Shown here in pieces: positions 51,178 to 61,300 of a stretch of DNA of 64,000 bases. The notes under the pieces are model-generated. The model was given only the letters and a program-made list of their open reading frames with translations. It searched no databases and had not been told where the DNA came from. Every line of letters begins with the position of its first letter. The stretch's first letter is position 1. This DNA is from CAZART01 sp964487555 (GTDB taxonomy: Bacteria; Bacteroidota; Rhodothermia; Rhodothermales; VXPQ01), in the NCBI GenBank assembly GCA_964487555.1, contig CAZART010000007.1:16090-80089 (forward strand), read 5' to 3'. Both the position numbers and the translations under genes were made by a program.

Positions 51178-52785
51178 TTATCCCGCTGGTACCGGTAGGT
51201 CCATCTCGTAAAACGCCGTGAGGCCGCTTCGCCGTTTGATCCTGAATAGGATGGATTCCTCAAACTCGGACGCTTCTTCCAACAGGCGAATGGCGTGCTC
51301 CGTTGAGGTTACTTCCTCCCCTGAGATCTCCGTGACGACGACGTCGTGCGGGAGACCGGCCGCGTCCGCGAGACTCCCGTTTTCCACGTAGGCAATGTAG
51401 GACCCCGACTCGACGCCGAACAGGCCGAGCTCCCGCCGCGTGACCTCACGCAGACCGAGCCCCCATTCCCCGAGCTCGAATACGTTGTCTTGCCTGGACT
51501 CCGGTCGCGGTCTCGGCTCGGGCCGAATTTCTTCACGCTGAAACTCACTGAACCACCGCTCATAGGCGGGAGCATCCCGGCCCAAAAGAGTTACTTCCGT
51601 ATTCTGTACGTTGCCTCGCCTCCACACGCTGACCTCGAGGACGTCTCCGGGACGCTTCCTCGCAACGGCGCTCTGCAACTCGTTCGGTGCATCCACCGCT
51701 CTGCCGTCGATCGAGAGGAGCACGTCGCCGGATTCCAATCCGGCCGCCGACGCGGCCCCATCACGCGTGACACTGTTCACATATACGCCCATAATCCGAT
51801 CCATGCCGAGCCTCCGTGCAACGCGCGCATCGATGTCCTGGATCTCAACTCCCAGAAATCCGCGCTGGACTTCGCCGTGCTCAATCAGGTCCTCCACAAC
51901 GCGTTCCATCAGATTCACCGGTACGGCGAACCCATAGCCTTCGTAAGACCCCGTTTCCGTCGCAATCGCCGTTGCGATCCCGACCAGCTCACCGTCTAGA
52001 TTTACGAGCGCGCCTCCGGAATTGCCGGGATTGATAGCGGCATCCGTCTGGATGAAATCTTCAATTCGAAAGCTATCCTCAATGATGTTCACTTGCCGAC
52101 CGAGGGCACTAACAATGCCGGCCGTTACCGTCGAGGTGAGGCGAAACGGATTGCCGACGGCGATGACCCATTCTCCTACCTGTACCTCATCCGAATTCCC
52201 AAACGATACGACGGGTAGACCATCGCCGTCCTCGATTTTCAGGACGGCAAGGTCTGTCGATGGATCGGTGCCGACGATGCGGGCATCGTAGAGGCGTTTG
52301 TCGGAGAGGGTTACCTGGATGTTCTCCGCGTTCTGAACCACATGGTAGTTCGTCGCGATATGTCCCTGGTTACTCACCAGAACGCCGCTGCCCACGCTCT
52401 GCCGCCTGGGCTCGTCCCTGAAGAAGCGCCGCCTCGTGTCCTCGTCAAAATAGTGCGGCCAATCGCTCCCGCCGTCCTTCGAAATCGGGACTTCGACCTG
52501 GATGTAGACGACGGCGGGCGTGACGTGATCGGCGACCCGCTTGAATATCCGGTTGAGCATTTGCGGCTCCAAAATATCAAGCGACGCCGAATCCGGCGTC
52601 GGCATCTCCGCGGCCCGCTCATTCTGACCGAGCTGAACGCGTTCAACGACGCGGTTCTCGGCCGGTGCATAAACCGGCTTCTCGTCGAGCAGAAGCATCG
52701 TGAGGATGCCGGCTCCCAGCCCAACGAGGATCAGTCCTATTCCGACCAGGATCCCGATGCTTCGGTTTTTTGGCGTGTCACTCAT
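51178..52785 (-). CDS. DegP/HtrA-family serine protease
   Basis: About 535 residues from the ATG at 52785, which overlaps the end of the acyltransferase gene by eight bases; the frame to 52854 would overlap more. One N-terminal membrane helix (IGILVGIGLILVGLGAGILTMLLL) anchors or exports it. Trypsin-like domain with the triad His148 (ATNYHVV), Asp178 (STDLAVLKI) and Ser256 (NPGNSGGAL), then two PDZ domains (~310-400 GFLGVEIQDIDARVARRLG, ~440-530). The second PDZ has the sequence REVTRRELGLFGVESGSYI. HtrA proteins degrade or refold damaged envelope proteins, which suits the many secreted proteins here. It is encoded between plsC-like and aroC genes. A regulatory system such as an adjacent Cpx-like pair is not seen. 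Confidence 0.93.
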   Translation of the reverse strand: MSDTPKNRSIGILVGIGLILVGLGAGILTMLLLDEKPVYAPAENRVVERVQLGQNERAAEMPTPDSASLDILEPQMLNRIFKRVADHVTPAVVYIQVEVPISKDGGSDWPHYFDEDTRRRFFRDEPRRQSVGSGVLVSNQGHIATNYHVVQNAENIQVTLSDKRLYDARIVGTDPSTDLAVLKIEDGDGLPVVSFGNSDEVQVGEWVIAVGNPFRLTSTVTAGIVSALGRQVNIIEDSFRIEDFIQTDAAINPGNSGGALVNLDGELVGIATAIATETGSYEGYGFAVPVNLMERVVEDLIEHGEVQRGFLGVEIQDIDARVARRLGMDRIMGVYVNSVTRDGAASAAGLESGDVLLSIDGRAVDAPNELQSAVARKRPGDVLEVSVWRRGNVQNTEVTLLGRDAPAYERWFSEFQREEIRPEPRPRPESRQDNVFELGEWGLGLREVTRRELGLFGVESGSYIAYVENGSLADAAGLPHDVVVTEISGEEVTSTEHAIRLLEEASEFEESILFRIKRRSGLTAFYEMDLPVPAG

Positions 52786-53575
52786 AACGATGCGGATGAG
52801 GCGAAGTTGAGACGGCCTTTCCATCCCGAAGTGCTTCAACCGCCTCGCGGGCAACTTGTGCCAACTGCTTGCGATCTCGTCCGTCGACCGGTATCGGGAT
52901 GCCGATTGCTACTTCCATTCCGATCCGGCGAAGCCCCGCCACCTCCCAGCAATGCCTGGCGAACGGAAGATCGGGATCCGACCAGACGATCTGCCTGCGC
53001 ACCTCGCCCACGGCCGGCTCTGTATTCACTGAGACGGCTCTCAGGTACACCGGCAGAACATGCTGGTTCTCCTCGTGGGAAACGGCCTCAAACACGCCGG
53101 TTTTAAACCGCATGATGCGTTCGTCGGGACTCGTCGTGCCTTCCGGAAAGGCCAGAACGTCGACGCCTAATTCGAGACGTTTCTGAATCATGGCTGTAAA
53201 TTGCTTCACCGTCGTGCGCCGCTCCCGTTGGACAAATTGTACGCCGAATACGCGGCATACCCATCCGATGAAGGGCCAGTTCTCCATCTCGGCTTTAGCG
53301 ACGAAGGAGAGGGGCATCGCGGCGGCGAGGATAATGGGATCGAGGACACCGAAGTGATTGCAGACGACGAGCCGCCCCCGTCCGGAGGGGCGCGACCCGA
53401 TCACGTGAAGATCGATACCGAGAATCCGGCACAGCCGTCTACATCCTGTCATCTGCGCGCGAGCGCGGAAAGCGGCGCTGTCTTCCTCCGGAAGCTTCCG
53501 GACCGCCCACTGCGTGTACAGGGTCCGGGTGAGCATCGTCCAGAAGACGCCCCAGACTTTCCAGATTTGCCTCAT
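52778..53575 (-). CDS. 1-acyl-sn-glycerol-3-phosphate acyltransferase-like (PlsC family)
   Basis: 265 residues with the PlsC signature NHFGVLD (H74-x4-D79) and FPEGTTS (143-149). An amphipathic/hydrophobic N-terminus (WKVWGVFWTMLTRTLY) should attach it to the inner membrane. The family transfers an acyl chain to lysophosphatidic acid or related lipids. An extra segment after the second motif (SVNTEPAVGEVRRQIVWSDPDLPF) is present in the longer members. Its stop overlaps the DegP-like start by eight bases; with aroC it forms a three-gene unit. A substrate other than lysophosphatidic acid (for example ornithine lipid) cannot be excluded. Confidence 0.9.
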   Translation of the reverse strand: MRQIWKVWGVFWTMLTRTLYTQWAVRKLPEEDSAAFRARAQMTGCRRLCRILGIDLHVIGSRPSGRGRLVVCNHFGVLDPIILAAAMPLSFVAKAEMENWPFIGWVCRVFGVQFVQRERRTTVKQFTAMIQKRLELGVDVLAFPEGTTSPDERIMRFKTGVFEAVSHEENQHVLPVYLRAVSVNTEPAVGEVRRQIVWSDPDLPFARHCWEVAGLRRIGMEVAIGIPIPVDGRDRKQLAQVAREAVEALRDGKAVSTSPHPHRYE

Positions 53576-53697
53576 AGATAGGATTGGCCGGTTGAAGTCG
53601 CCGGCATGGCAAGTCGGTGTGGCTAGAAGATGTCCGGCCCTTTAAGTTAAGATACGTACGTGCGCACTTACTTCGAAGGTCTGATGGGGCGACCGCC

Positions 53698-56600
53698 TCA
53701 AGCCGCCGCGCGGTCCGACTCTTCCTCGGGCGATCTGACGTCGAGTTTTGGAACGGAAGTCGTCTGACCGTCACCACGCCCGGTGCCGGGCGCGCTCCGT
53801 ACCGGAAGATATACGGTGAACGTCGTTCCGACGCCCTTCCGGCTCTCGACCTCGATCTCGCCGCCCATCAGATCGACGAGGCGCGCCGTTACGGCGAGTC
53901 CCAACCCGTTGCCCTCGTGCGAGCGCGTGAGACCTGTCGACTCTTGTTTGAATTCGTCGAACAGGAAGGGCAGGAATTCTTCATCGATACCGATGCCGGT
54001 GTCCGCGACGGCAAGGACAATGTTATCTACGTCACGTTTGACGGACACGTCAACCTGCCCGTCGTCCGTAAACTTAACGGCATTACCAATAAGGTGATTC
54101 AGAACGCACTCGAGGCAGTGCTCGTCGATCCACGCCCTCACCTCGCCGTGAACGTTGACGTCTATGTTGACGGCTTTTTTCTCGACGTCGGGCACGTAGC
54201 CTCGAGCTACCCCGAACGCCAATTCGCCGATATCGAGATCCTCGCACTGAAGTTCCATGAGACCGGCCCGCAGGCGCGCCAGATCCAGCAGCGAGTCGAG
54301 CGTATGAAGAAGTCGCTGGCCGTTCTCATCGATCATGTCGATGAATTCCGTCTGATCTTCCGTGACCTCCTCACGAAGAATCGATGCGCAGCCTAATATG
54401 CCCGTCAGCGGCGTTCGCAGCTCATGCGACGTGTTCGCGAGAAACTCGTCCTTGAGTCGGTCTGCCTGGAGGAGGCTTTCGTTCGCCTGCTGCAGCCGGC
54501 GGTTCAGATCATTGAGCCGCTCGTTAACCTCGCGCTCCTTTGCAAGCTCCTTAGCTTGTTCTTTGGCCTTCTTATTCTCGGCGACGATTCTGCGATGCCG
54601 CTGCGCAAACAGCCCAAGCCCCACCAACCCTAAAAAATACGCACTGTACGCCCAGATCGAGCGGTACCAGGGCGGCAGCACGGTAAAGGCATACACGCTC
54701 TCCGGAGAAACAAACCCCTGCGCATTCCGCCCCCGGATGTGAAAGCGATATGTCCCTTCGCCGAGATTAGTGTAATTTTTGCTATTTCCAGAGATCCATT
54801 CCGACCAATCCTTATCCTTACCCTCGAGGTAATATTGAAATTCGTTGCCCGAAACGTCATTGTAACTCGGTAGTGTGAACTCAAACTGCAATGCGTTCTG
54901 TTCAAATGCCAGAGTCGGCACAAGCGACGCCTCCTGCGTAGCCGTGAGTTCGCCGTTAGCTCCTACAAAAGCGCCGTGATGGAGGTCGTGATTTGAATCG
55001 ATGTCCGTAATTCGTCGCAGTAGCGCTGGAAAATGAGCTTCATATCTCGATTGATCGGCAAGGCTTGGATCGTACCTAACAAGCGTACTTCCTGTGGAAA
55101 TCCACACAATAGCGGAAGAGTCGACGGTGAATCGAACTGGATTGCGCCAGTGAAGCTTACTTAAAACTGGCGGAGCAGAAACGCTATACTCTCCGTCAAC
55201 GATTTTGGAGACGGTAACGCGGTCCGGATACACCTTCCAGACGTCTCCGTTCTCCATCAATTTGTAATAGAGTAGAGTATCTGCGCCTGAGCCTTCTTTA
55301 AGTAATCGCAAGCGCTTTGTACCATCCTCTTCCTCGGGAAGCAGTAATCCACTCGTGCTTGCAAATACAGCGCGATCTTCAACAATGGTGACGGCGATCT
55401 GACCACTAATCTTGTCGCCTGGAAGCTCAAATTTTGCTAGATCCTCGACGGTCCGAGTGGTGGCGGATAGACGAACGCGATATACTTCATTCTCACGGGT
55501 GCTGAGCCAAAGTGTCCTCTCATTCACTTCGCCAAGCGAGTATACTTCCTTATTAAGCGTTAGTAATTCACCGTCCTGATGCCAGTATTGGCCGTCGAAT
55601 TTGAGCATCGAAATGCCCGTCTTCGATCCGAGGAATACAACTTCGGAATGGTTCTCCGACTGTACCAACGAAAAATAGGCGCCGGTCGCGACCTCATTAA
55701 CATCGCCGTCCCGGCCGACGTACATGACTCCTTGATGAGTCGACACCAAAATTCCTGCTTGCACAGCTAAAATACTGGTGGCCGCGCTAACACCACTTAT
55801 GCGCTCGAAAATTGGTCGCTCTTCTACTTCAGATACAGGGAGAAGGCGGAAAAGACCGGCGCTAGTTGCCACATAGATATCGCGTTCAACGCGACGTATG
55901 TCGTTGATTACTCCATCTAGACCATTGTTGCTGTTATAGCGAGTGAGAGCTGACGGGAAATCAACTCGCATTATTCCTTTATTATTAAGCCCTAGCCACA
56001 GACCTCCTTGTCGATCTTGAAAAACATGATTGACCCAACCGTCAGGAAGTCCGTTTCCTTCTGACAACGCGTCAATTAGACGGCCATTTGAATCAATCAC
56101 CGCGAGTCCGCCGCCGTCCAAGAAGCCGAGGGCGTAAAATCCACCTTCAAGACTGGTGCCGTGATATAACCTGTACCCGGACATCCAGTCGTCAATCTCA
56201 GTTTTCAGTTGTCTGGAATGTCCATCGGCCAGGTGAAACAGTCCCTTGTTCTCTGTTGCGATAATTAGTCCGCCGTGAGGATGCTCTTCTAACATGAAGA
56301 TCCTTTCGTTGGCAAAAACTTCGCCACCCGGGACTCGAATCAGCTCGTCGCCTTCAACCTTGATTAGGCCCTCGTTCTTTTCTCGGAGATATAGGACATC
56401 ACCAACACTGAATGATGTATGATAGCCGTTGACTGTAGTCCAAATCTTGAAGGAGTGCCCATCCCAACGAATCAATCGGGTCTTCGTCTGAAAGAACACA
56501 TCGTTGCCGATCACGTGTGTACCCCAAACGTCCCAGTATTCATCGGTCTCGAATAAAACGTGTCTGCCCAAAGAGGCATACGTTAAGCGGCCGAGTGTGT

Positions 56601-56943
56601 CGGCTGTCACATAGCCGAAATCCCCCTGCAAACCAACGTATACCCTCCCGTCGTCGTCAGCAGCCATTGAACGAACGGTGGTGTTAAAAAGCGTAGGTAT
56701 GAGCTGCCACGACGAGCCGTCATATGCTAGAATGCCATCGTAGTTGCCGACATAAACAACGCCGCGTGTGTCCTGAGCAACGCACCAGTTTTGAGGATGT
56801 GCTCGGTAATCACGCGGCGCGAAGTGCTCAGAATAAAACGGCAAACCAAGTTCCCGCTCGTAGCCGGACTCTTGAGCATACGACACGACGGGAATGAGTA
56901 TGCAAACCCACCTTATATATGTAAGTTTTGCTCGGCTTCGCAT
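53698..56943 (-). CDS. Propeller-type sensor histidine kinase without receiver
   Basis: 1,081 residues. A signal sequence (MRSRAKLTYIRWVCILIPVVSYAQ), a large periplasmic propeller (~30-680) made of reg_prop-like blades (VVYVGNYDGILAYDGSSW, GRVYVGLQGDFGYV, GGLWLGLNNKGIMRVDF), a Y_Y_Y domain (~690-755), one membrane helix near 768 (IWAYSAYFLGLVGLGLFAQ), a coiled coil (KKAKEQAKELAKEREVNERLNDLNRRLQQANESL), HisKA with His ~840 (NTSHELRTPLTG) and HATPase (DTGIGIDEEFLPFLFDEFKQ, GNGLGLAVTARLV). Unlike the HTCS at 15273 it ends after the kinase and must phosphorylate a separate regulator, none of which is adjacent. The propeller-coding part (54.9-56.9 kb) is visibly more AT-rich than the kinase part, suggesting different origin or ancient transfer. 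Confidence 0.9.
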   Translation of the reverse strand: MRSRAKLTYIRWVCILIPVVSYAQESGYERELGLPFYSEHFAPRDYRAHPQNWCVAQDTRGVVYVGNYDGILAYDGSSWQLIPTLFNTTVRSMAADDDGRVYVGLQGDFGYVTADTLGRLTYASLGRHVLFETDEYWDVWGTHVIGNDVFFQTKTRLIRWDGHSFKIWTTVNGYHTSFSVGDVLYLREKNEGLIKVEGDELIRVPGGEVFANERIFMLEEHPHGGLIIATENKGLFHLADGHSRQLKTEIDDWMSGYRLYHGTSLEGGFYALGFLDGGGLAVIDSNGRLIDALSEGNGLPDGWVNHVFQDRQGGLWLGLNNKGIMRVDFPSALTRYNSNNGLDGVINDIRRVERDIYVATSAGLFRLLPVSEVEERPIFERISGVSAATSILAVQAGILVSTHQGVMYVGRDGDVNEVATGAYFSLVQSENHSEVVFLGSKTGISMLKFDGQYWHQDGELLTLNKEVYSLGEVNERTLWLSTRENEVYRVRLSATTRTVEDLAKFELPGDKISGQIAVTIVEDRAVFASTSGLLLPEEEDGTKRLRLLKEGSGADTLLYYKLMENGDVWKVYPDRVTVSKIVDGEYSVSAPPVLSKLHWRNPVRFTVDSSAIVWISTGSTLVRYDPSLADQSRYEAHFPALLRRITDIDSNHDLHHGAFVGANGELTATQEASLVPTLAFEQNALQFEFTLPSYNDVSGNEFQYYLEGKDKDWSEWISGNSKNYTNLGEGTYRFHIRGRNAQGFVSPESVYAFTVLPPWYRSIWAYSAYFLGLVGLGLFAQRHRRIVAENKKAKEQAKELAKEREVNERLNDLNRRLQQANESLLQADRLKDEFLANTSHELRTPLTGILGCASILREEVTEDQTEFIDMIDENGQRLLHTLDSLLDLARLRAGLMELQCEDLDIGELAFGVARGYVPDVEKKAVNIDVNVHGEVRAWIDEHCLECVLNHLIGNAVKFTDDGQVDVSVKRDVDNIVLAVADTGIGIDEEFLPFLFDEFKQESTGLTRSHEGNGLGLAVTARLVDLMGGEIEVESRKGVGTTFTVYLPVRSAPGTGRGDGQTTSVPKLDVRSPEEESDRAAA

Positions 56944-57150
56944 TCAGCCAATATTTAGGGCGGAGGGCGCGGCGACACGAGAGTGAAGTGCTCTCGTACA
57001 CGGTCGCGGTCGTTGAGTGCCTGTTTAGTATCAGCCTTCCGAACCAAATATTAAGGCTCCCATTGCGGACATAAATTGCCGCATAGCAGACATTAAGTCA
57101 TCGGATTTAGACGTTTTCAACTTAAGTCGCTAAATGCTTCTTCATCTTTA

Positions 57151-57182
57151 TTTGACACAAGCCTGCCAGAAACGTATCTTTG
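57151..57182 (+). promoter_or_regulatory. Bacteroidota-type promoter of the repeat lipoprotein
   Basis: TTTG at 57151-57154 and TATCTTTG at 57175-57182 are separated by 20 bp, an exact match to the Bacteroidota -33 TTTG / -7 TAnnTTTG pattern. Transcription should start near 57188, leaving a leader of about 35 bases with AGGGG five bases before the ATG at 57224. Confidence 0.75.
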
Positions 57183-57223
57183 CCCCTGGTAGGAGTTAAG
57201 TTCATTTCTAAACAGGGGTTACC

Positions 57224-57469
57224 ATGAAAAGCCTTGTTCGCCTCATCGCATCTGTGGCGTTCTCACTGATGCTTGTCACGGGTGTTAGCCTTTCACTCAC
57301 CGGCTGCTCTGCTGACACTCTCAGCGGCCCGGAATTTGAAGCTTATGGAACGGAGTCCGGCGGTGGAACGGGTGGTGGTGGCAGCGACCACAACAACAAC
57401 GATAAGGCTGGAGGAGAAACCGGCGGTGGAACGGGTGGTGGTGGCAGCGACCACAACAACAACGACTGA
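57224..57469 (+). CDS. Small repeat lipoprotein, Gly-rich with SDHNNND tails
   Basis: 81 residues. Signal peptide II with lipobox SLTGC (Cys28); start supported by AGGGG five bases upstream and by a Bacteroidota promoter. After a 20-residue linker (SADTLSGPEFEAYGTES) come two copies of GGGTGGGGSDHNNND separated by KAGGET. The repeat is 21 residues, and 46 bp of its DNA are identical in both copies. Glycine-rich stretches plus a His/Asp/Asn-rich tail suggest a flexible, possibly metal-binding surface peptide; a processed signal or substrate peptide is another option. No family is recognised. A strong hairpin terminator ends the transcript, so the gene is monocistronic. It may be linked to the CHAT protein downstream, which is only an inference from neighbourhood. 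Confidence 0.8.
   Translation: MKSLVRLIASVAFSLMLVTGVSLSLTGCSADTLSGPEFEAYGTESGGGTGGGGSDHNNNDKAGGETGGGTGGGGSDHNNND
57357..57465 (+). repeat. Two perfect 46-bp direct repeats
   Basis: Identical 46-bp copies at 57357-57402 and 57420-57465, with 17 bp between them (63-bp period, 21 codons). They lie inside the small lipoprotein gene and encode its repeated GGGTGGGGSDHNNND. Perfect identity at synonymous positions suggests a recent duplication or ongoing copy-number change by recombination. Confidence 0.92.
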
Positions 57470-57578
57470 TCTATGGCGGTCACGATTTTGAGCGGTCACA
57501 CTCCACCAATACTTGTGAATCGCTCATAGATTGGCCCTTTGGCCGGTTCTGATCGCTCGAGGATCTGAAAGTTGCTAC

Positions 57579-57610
57579 AAGGCCGGGTGGCGGTTTCGCC
57601 ATCCGGCCTT
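57579..57610 (+). terminator. Hairpin terminator after the repeat lipoprotein
   Basis: A 14-bp stem (57579-57592 with 57597-57610, one G-T pair) closes a GTTT loop, about 110 bp after the lipoprotein stop. The tail has only CGTTCTTCC, so the T-run is weak, but the stem is very stable. Confidence 0.8.
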
Positions 57611-58385
57611 CGTTCTTCCAAACCTCTCGCATCGGTTTGTGCCCCGCGTGACGTTAGACATTTCGTTTTTTCCCGGCGTGCCGTGTAGAAACTTCCTCTT
57701 TTTTGACGCTAACAAGTCACGACAGGGGTTGAATAACTCGAGTATCGCTCCGACAAGTCTAGTTTGGCACGCTTCTTATTAACAGATGGATAATTCTTGC
57801 CTTGGTAACTTGACTTCACCTGAGACGTCTTCCGGTAGCTCCTGAACTCCTACCTACCAGTTCGACGGAAGATACCTCCATGGTGGTTCGTCAAGGCGGC
57901 GAGTTAAGAACTTACGTTGCACCGCATCCTGGTTGGTTCCTGGATGCGGTGTACGTATTTAGTCAGGTCGCACTTCTTACCCCTACCGTTCGTTAAATAG
58001 GTACGGACGACACCTGCCTTATCATGGTGCTGTCCACAGGCACGTCTCGTTTCACTCATAACTCACGATGGGGCGGTATATCGCCGTTCCGTAGAATAAC
58101 TCGGTCATAACGAAGAGTGATAGTCAAGGCGCTGCCCTGGTCGAAAATCCCGCGAATCTACGCGGTCCGCTAGTTGGTATCACTAACTTCAGCATTCGTC
58201 GAAATTTGTGCCCTCGCATTGTATGGCTGCGCAACGGCCATGGATTCAATCATGAATTCGATCCTTCCTCTTTCTGCTGATAGGTAAAATGTCGTAATTG
58301 AAAATCGCCCAACGATCTGGCAGTGGGGACCGGCGGCGTCGTCTGATGCCCGTGCACTTGGCTCCGATACAAACCAGTTATTGGT
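57611..58385. other. Gene-poor 775-bp region with a hairpin
   Basis: No convincing gene: short open frames on both strands lack family features. The one clear structure is a perfect 10-bp stem with a 12-nt loop (CACCGCATCC 57920-57929, GGATGCGGTG 57942-57951) followed by TACGTATTT, which looks like a terminator and could end a small RNA of unknown start. Shorter palindromes such as GGCGGTATATCGCC (58073-58086) were also seen. The promoter of the CHAT gene should lie near its right end. Confidence 0.5.
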
Positions 58386-61300
58386 ATGGCCGCGCGATTC
58401 GTCGTCATTCTCGCCGCTATTCAACTCTTCACGATGTTCGGCTGTTCAAGTGCGGATTCGCATCAGGAGGCGATTGAAATCGGTCCGAAAATTAAGGCCG
58501 ACACTGCCTACGCGCGGCGTCTGGTGCAACGAGCCGAATACCTCGCGAAAGAAGCTCGTTACGACAGCGCTGCGATATACTTTGAGCTTGCGAGTAACCA
58601 CTACGAAGCCGTACAAGACTGGTCGGGCGTTGTCCGTTGCGACGCCGGGAAAGCCGGCTGCTTGATAAACTTGGGGCAATTTGACCAGGCACGTGGAATT
58701 CTGAACCATGCGCTGGACATCGCTTCGACCCAGTTGGACGATTCTGATCCCGTGCTTGGCGACGCGTTTACCAGTCTTGGCCGGCTCCATATAAAGGAGC
58801 ACAGTTACGAACGTGCACTCGAAGCCCACAAAAAGGCGCTTGATATACGTGTCCTAGCGTTTGGTGATGAACACCCTGACGTAGCGGAAAGCTACGTCGG
58901 CTTGGCTATCGCGTGTCTGTTCACAGGCGACTACCAACGCGCTGAACGCTTTTTCAATGAGGCGCTTGGCATTCTTCGTAATGTCTGGGGCGAGGAGCAT
59001 TCCGACGTTGCGGCGGTGTACACCGATCTCGGCTATCTCTACACGGAAACGGGAAAATACGACTTGGCAGTTGAAATCCTCGAACCGGCTTTGAGGATTA
59101 ACCGATCTATGCTTGGCCGCAGGCATCCAGCGGTGGCCGAGACACTAAAGAATCTGGGCGAGGCTTACCGACTTCGTGGAGACTACACGCAAGCTTTGGA
59201 GGCACATCAAAAGGCGCTTGAGATCGCTGATCGCGCCTTTGGTGAGAAGCAACACCTGGTCGCAGCGATTCTAAATAACCTTGGGATCGTACATGTGGAA
59301 ATCGGTAACCCTGAAGCCGCTATCCCCTTTTATGAACGATCATTGAGCATCCGTCAGGCGCTCGGCGGCGCGGATGATCCAGCACTCACTAACAACTTCA
59401 ACAATCTCGGCGTTGCGTACATGAGGATAGGCGATTACGATCGCGCCCTCCGATACCTGCAAAGCGGACTACGCATGCGGAGAGAACAGTTTGGCGAGAA
59501 CAACCGCAATGTGGCGATCTACCTCAATAACATCGGAACGGTGTTCTCACGCAGGGGTGAGTACAACCAGGCACGAGGCTACTACGAAAAAGCACTCCGC
59601 GCTTTCATCGCAGCCGTCGGAGAACAACATCCATATGTGGCAAATCAGTACAAGGTGTTAGGGGGAATTATGAACGTTCTGGGGGCCCACGGCGAGGCGC
59701 TCACGAACCTGGAGAAGGCCCTCCTGATTTTCCAGTCGACTACCGGCGAGCAGGATCCATATGTGTCATCGGCCTACCACTTGCTCGGCACTACATACGA
59801 TTCATTAGGGTTATCTGCACTCGCGCTCGACTTTCATTATAAGGCCCTGAGTCACAGAACGGACAAATACGGAGAACATCATCCGCTCGTTGCGACCCAC
59901 TACAACGAAATTGGAAACATTTATGGTAGGCAAGCTTCGTTTGAACGTGCACTCGATAATTACGACAAGGCTCTTATCGCTAATCATGCGCATAAGCGAG
60001 AGCGCTCTGCACCAAATACTCCATCGTCAAACAATAGCCTTTCCGACCCTATCTGGCTTCAGTCACTCTGGGGAAGAGCACGTACTCTTAGTTCACGTGG
60101 AGCCGTTCGTGGGAACTTCGTGCCTGACCTGGAAGCAGCTCATGATACATACTATCAGGCCGCGCAGACTCTCGATCGAATGCAGAGACGCTACCGGAAC
60201 CAAAGTAGTCGGCTGCATTGGGGCGAGGTCGTAGCGCCGCTGATGGCCGACGCGGTGGATGTGTCGTTCGCACTCTATAAGGCGACCGACGATGAACGGC
60301 ATAAAGCGGCAGCGTTCTATTTTGCCGAAAAAAGCAAGGGTAACGTTTTGCTGGCGGCGCTTTCAGACGCCAGGGCCAGGCGATTTGCTGGTATCCCAGA
60401 TTCCTTATTAAGGCAGGAGCGAATGCTGCTTGCGTCGCTCATCTCGACGGAACAGCGCCTTTTAAATGCACGAACAGGCGCACATGAATCTGCGTCAACG
60501 GACATAGCGCGCCTGGAGCAGGACGCGTTCACGTTCACGCAGCAGCACGCGGCGCTCATCGACCATTTTGAACATTCCTATCCGAACTACTACAAGCTGA
60601 AATATGAGGTCGAGGTTGCTACGCCCGAGCGCGTTCAAGCGGCCGGACTTGACGATGAAACCGTCCTTGTCGAGTACATGATCGGCGACAAGAAGATCTT
60701 CATTTTTACTCTGTCGACCAGGGACTTCGACGTCATCGCCGTTCCCAGAAATCCAGGGCTCGAGCGGCAGGTTGAGGATCTGCGTCGTGGAATCGTAGAG
60801 CAGAATTACGAAACCTACACGACGAATGCGCGGGCGCTCTACGTCCAGCTACTTGAGCCGGTGATCCATTCGCTCGAGGCCCGCAAGCTCCTCATCGTCC
60901 CCGATGGCGTCCTGAACTATATCCCGTTTGAATCGCTCCTTTCCGAGACGCCGAATTATGCGTCCCCTAATGACTACAGCCGTCTGCCCTATCTAATCAA
61001 TCGCTATGCAGTGAGCTACGCATACTCATCAACACTTCTGCTTGAGACGCGCAACCGCGAGCGCGCAGAACCCGATCGTGACTTCGTCGCTTTCGCACCC
61101 GTTTCATTGGGCGGTCTTCCCGCTGGGAGTGCCGGCGCCGGTTTGGTCGAAAAATATGCTTCGACCGGAGCCGTTCATTCTGCAGGATGGGGTTATTTAC
61201 CGATGACGCACGTGGAGGTGACGCAGATTAAGAATCTTTTTTCCCGCGCCTATACGCTGTTTGACCGGTTGTTTTCGGATAAAGCGCGGGTGTACCTGGG

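Noticed and set aside
53643..53670. Palindrome cluster (TAAGT...ACGTACGT...ACTTA) between the acyltransferase and propeller-kinase genes
   Set aside because: Short stems only and no T-run; not enough to call a terminator or operator.
57763..57779. Sigma-54-like promoter (TGGCACG-N4-TTAT)
   Set aside because: The -24 half fits but the -12 half lacks the required GC.
58170..58424. 84-residue minus-strand frame in the gene-poor region
   Set aside because: Overlaps the start of the CHAT gene, has no family features and no ribosome site.
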